DNA of 64,000 nt from Channa striata. Lineage: Eukaryota; Chordata; Actinopteri; Anabantiformes; Channidae. Location: NCBI GenBank assembly GCA_033026295.1, contig CM065184.1:7195501-7259500 (forward strand). The letters run 5' to 3'. The notes beneath the pieces were generated by a model. That model saw nothing but the letters and a program-made list of their open reading frames with translations, ran no database searches and was not told where the DNA came from. The number at the start of each line of letters is the position of its first letter. The stretch's first letter is position 1. The translations under genes were made by a program, and so were the position numbers. Shown here in pieces: positions 62,801 through 64,000 of the stretch.

Positions 62801-64000
62801 CATTAGGAATTTGTTGTCCTCAGTGTCCACCTGCGTTACAGTCAAGTGACCACTCAGACCACTAGAGCTTTTGGAGCATAATCTACCCAAATATCCTCCA
62901 TATTGTCTGTGATTTAGGTCCAGAGCACAGGAGAAACCATGTGTGATCTTCCCAAAGAAAATACATCTGCATCTTGAGTTATGATACTGTGTCTTATTGA
63001 CCTAGTCATCATTGTTGCTCACAATGGGACATTTCAAAAAAGAACATTAAGGTCTTTATGTGGAAATTTTTATGAGGATATTGAATGCTTGACATCCCCT
63101 GACCTTTTTGCTAGATCTGCAAATAAAAATACCAAAGAAAAACTGAGATTTATGTCCACTCTGTAAAGACTTTTTCTTCTAAAAATTACACTTCATTTCA
63201 ATTATCAGAAGCACATAAAGCCAGACAGGCTTTGTGAAACATTTGTTTCACAGAGCATAACTAGATCTCCTTGACTGTCTGCTTAGTCTGCCTGGGAGTT
63301 TTAAAAGATGATAATGATTTGAAAATATCAGTCTTTATTACAACTTGGTGTTTCGCTACTTTTCCTTCGCCGTTATCCTGCAGGTCTCTAAACAATGTTA
63401 AACAAGTGGCTTCTAACCCCAAACCCTTGTGTCGCACAACAGCAGCACTTCAGGAAATAAAACACATACTAGAACTTATCCTCCGATTGAAGTTTTAAAG
63501 GACAATGCAAAAAAAAAAAAACACTTTTTAAAAAGGAGCTTGTGTTGTTTGTAGTGTGTCCTCCCACCGATCCCTAACAAAAAGTGACTGAAACAAAAAC
63601 CATCGGGCTGAGATTTTGGAGTCAGTGATAACTGATTCTCTGTTAGAGGTTAGAGCGTTAGTTTCGGTCAAAAGAGGAAATAGAAAATACAATAACAGTT
63701 GACATTTCCAAAATGTGGAACACTGTAGAGGATTGTTCAGTCACCTCCAACTTGCATGAACAGCACACACTGGTAATTTCAGGAGATTTTTAGTAGTGCC
63801 TGAAATTTTGAAGTTTATTTTAATCACTATAAGAAGTTTTGCATTTTAAATGTATGTAGAACATTTTTACGCATTTGACTAGTGTAGATGGAGAAAATGC
63901 TGGTTCTAAAGTGCGTTTACAGTCATATTGAGTGTATTCATACTTTTTTGTCGGATGTGCAAAGTAAAGTAAAAGTTTCCCAGGTAAAAGTAAAAACGAA
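56856..64000. other. Gene-free intergenic DNA to the window end
   Basis: No coding gene, RNA gene or intact transposon is supported. There is a short (CT)n at 57115-57128, an A-run at 62359-62372 and generally AT-rich unique-looking sequence. The stretch around 60600-60960 is compositionally balanced and free of simple repeats, so it might be a conserved non-coding element, but this cannot be judged from one sequence. Confidence 0.5.

Overview
The window is vertebrate nuclear DNA, almost certainly from a ray-finned (teleost, probably percomorph) fish. It has spliced genes with short introns, GT-AG (and some GC-AG) junctions, a CpG-island promoter, many CA microsatellites, and fragments resembling common teleost SINE/LINE repeats. 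I assigned genes by reading the translated exons against protein families I know; no search was run.

The left half is a compact four-gene block in the same order and orientation as human chromosome 2p16.3: ppp1r21 (+, 1-9015, exon 1 mostly off the left edge), ston1 (+, 15051-17839, CpG-island promoter near 11.1-11.8 kb), gtf2a1l (+, 19929-23231) and lhcgr (-, 33823-25126). gtf2a1l and lhcgr converge tail to tail across about 1.9 kb. Almost every exon could be placed by splice signals and phase: 21 exons of ppp1r21 plus a 4-base remnant of exon 1, three coding exons of ston1, nine of gtf2a1l and ten of lhcgr. The genes do not form a pathway: ppp1r21 acts on early endosomes, ston1 in endocytic sorting, gtf2a1l in germ-cell-type transcription initiation and lhcgr in gonadotropin signalling. 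Two of the four (gtf2a1l, lhcgr) have reproductive roles in other vertebrates, and ston1/gtf2a1l are known to be joined by read-through in mammals.

The right half (about 34.2-64 kb) holds no convincing protein-coding gene. It contains microsatellites, retroelement-like fragments (34.65, 41.2, 42.2, 45.0-45.7 kb), a possible MITE-like element (46.6-47.2 kb), a perfect 40-bp hairpin (56.8 kb), and a few isolated minus-strand exon-like segments that could belong to a non-coding transcript.

The oddities I rate highest are a one-base frame break in a C6 run in gtf2a1l, three GC-AG introns (two consecutive in gtf2a1l, one in lhcgr), phase compatibility for a ston1-gtf2a1l fusion, an lhcgr hinge with no equivalent of mammalian exon 10, and an NPF motif in stonin-1. 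I found no previously undescribed multi-gene system.
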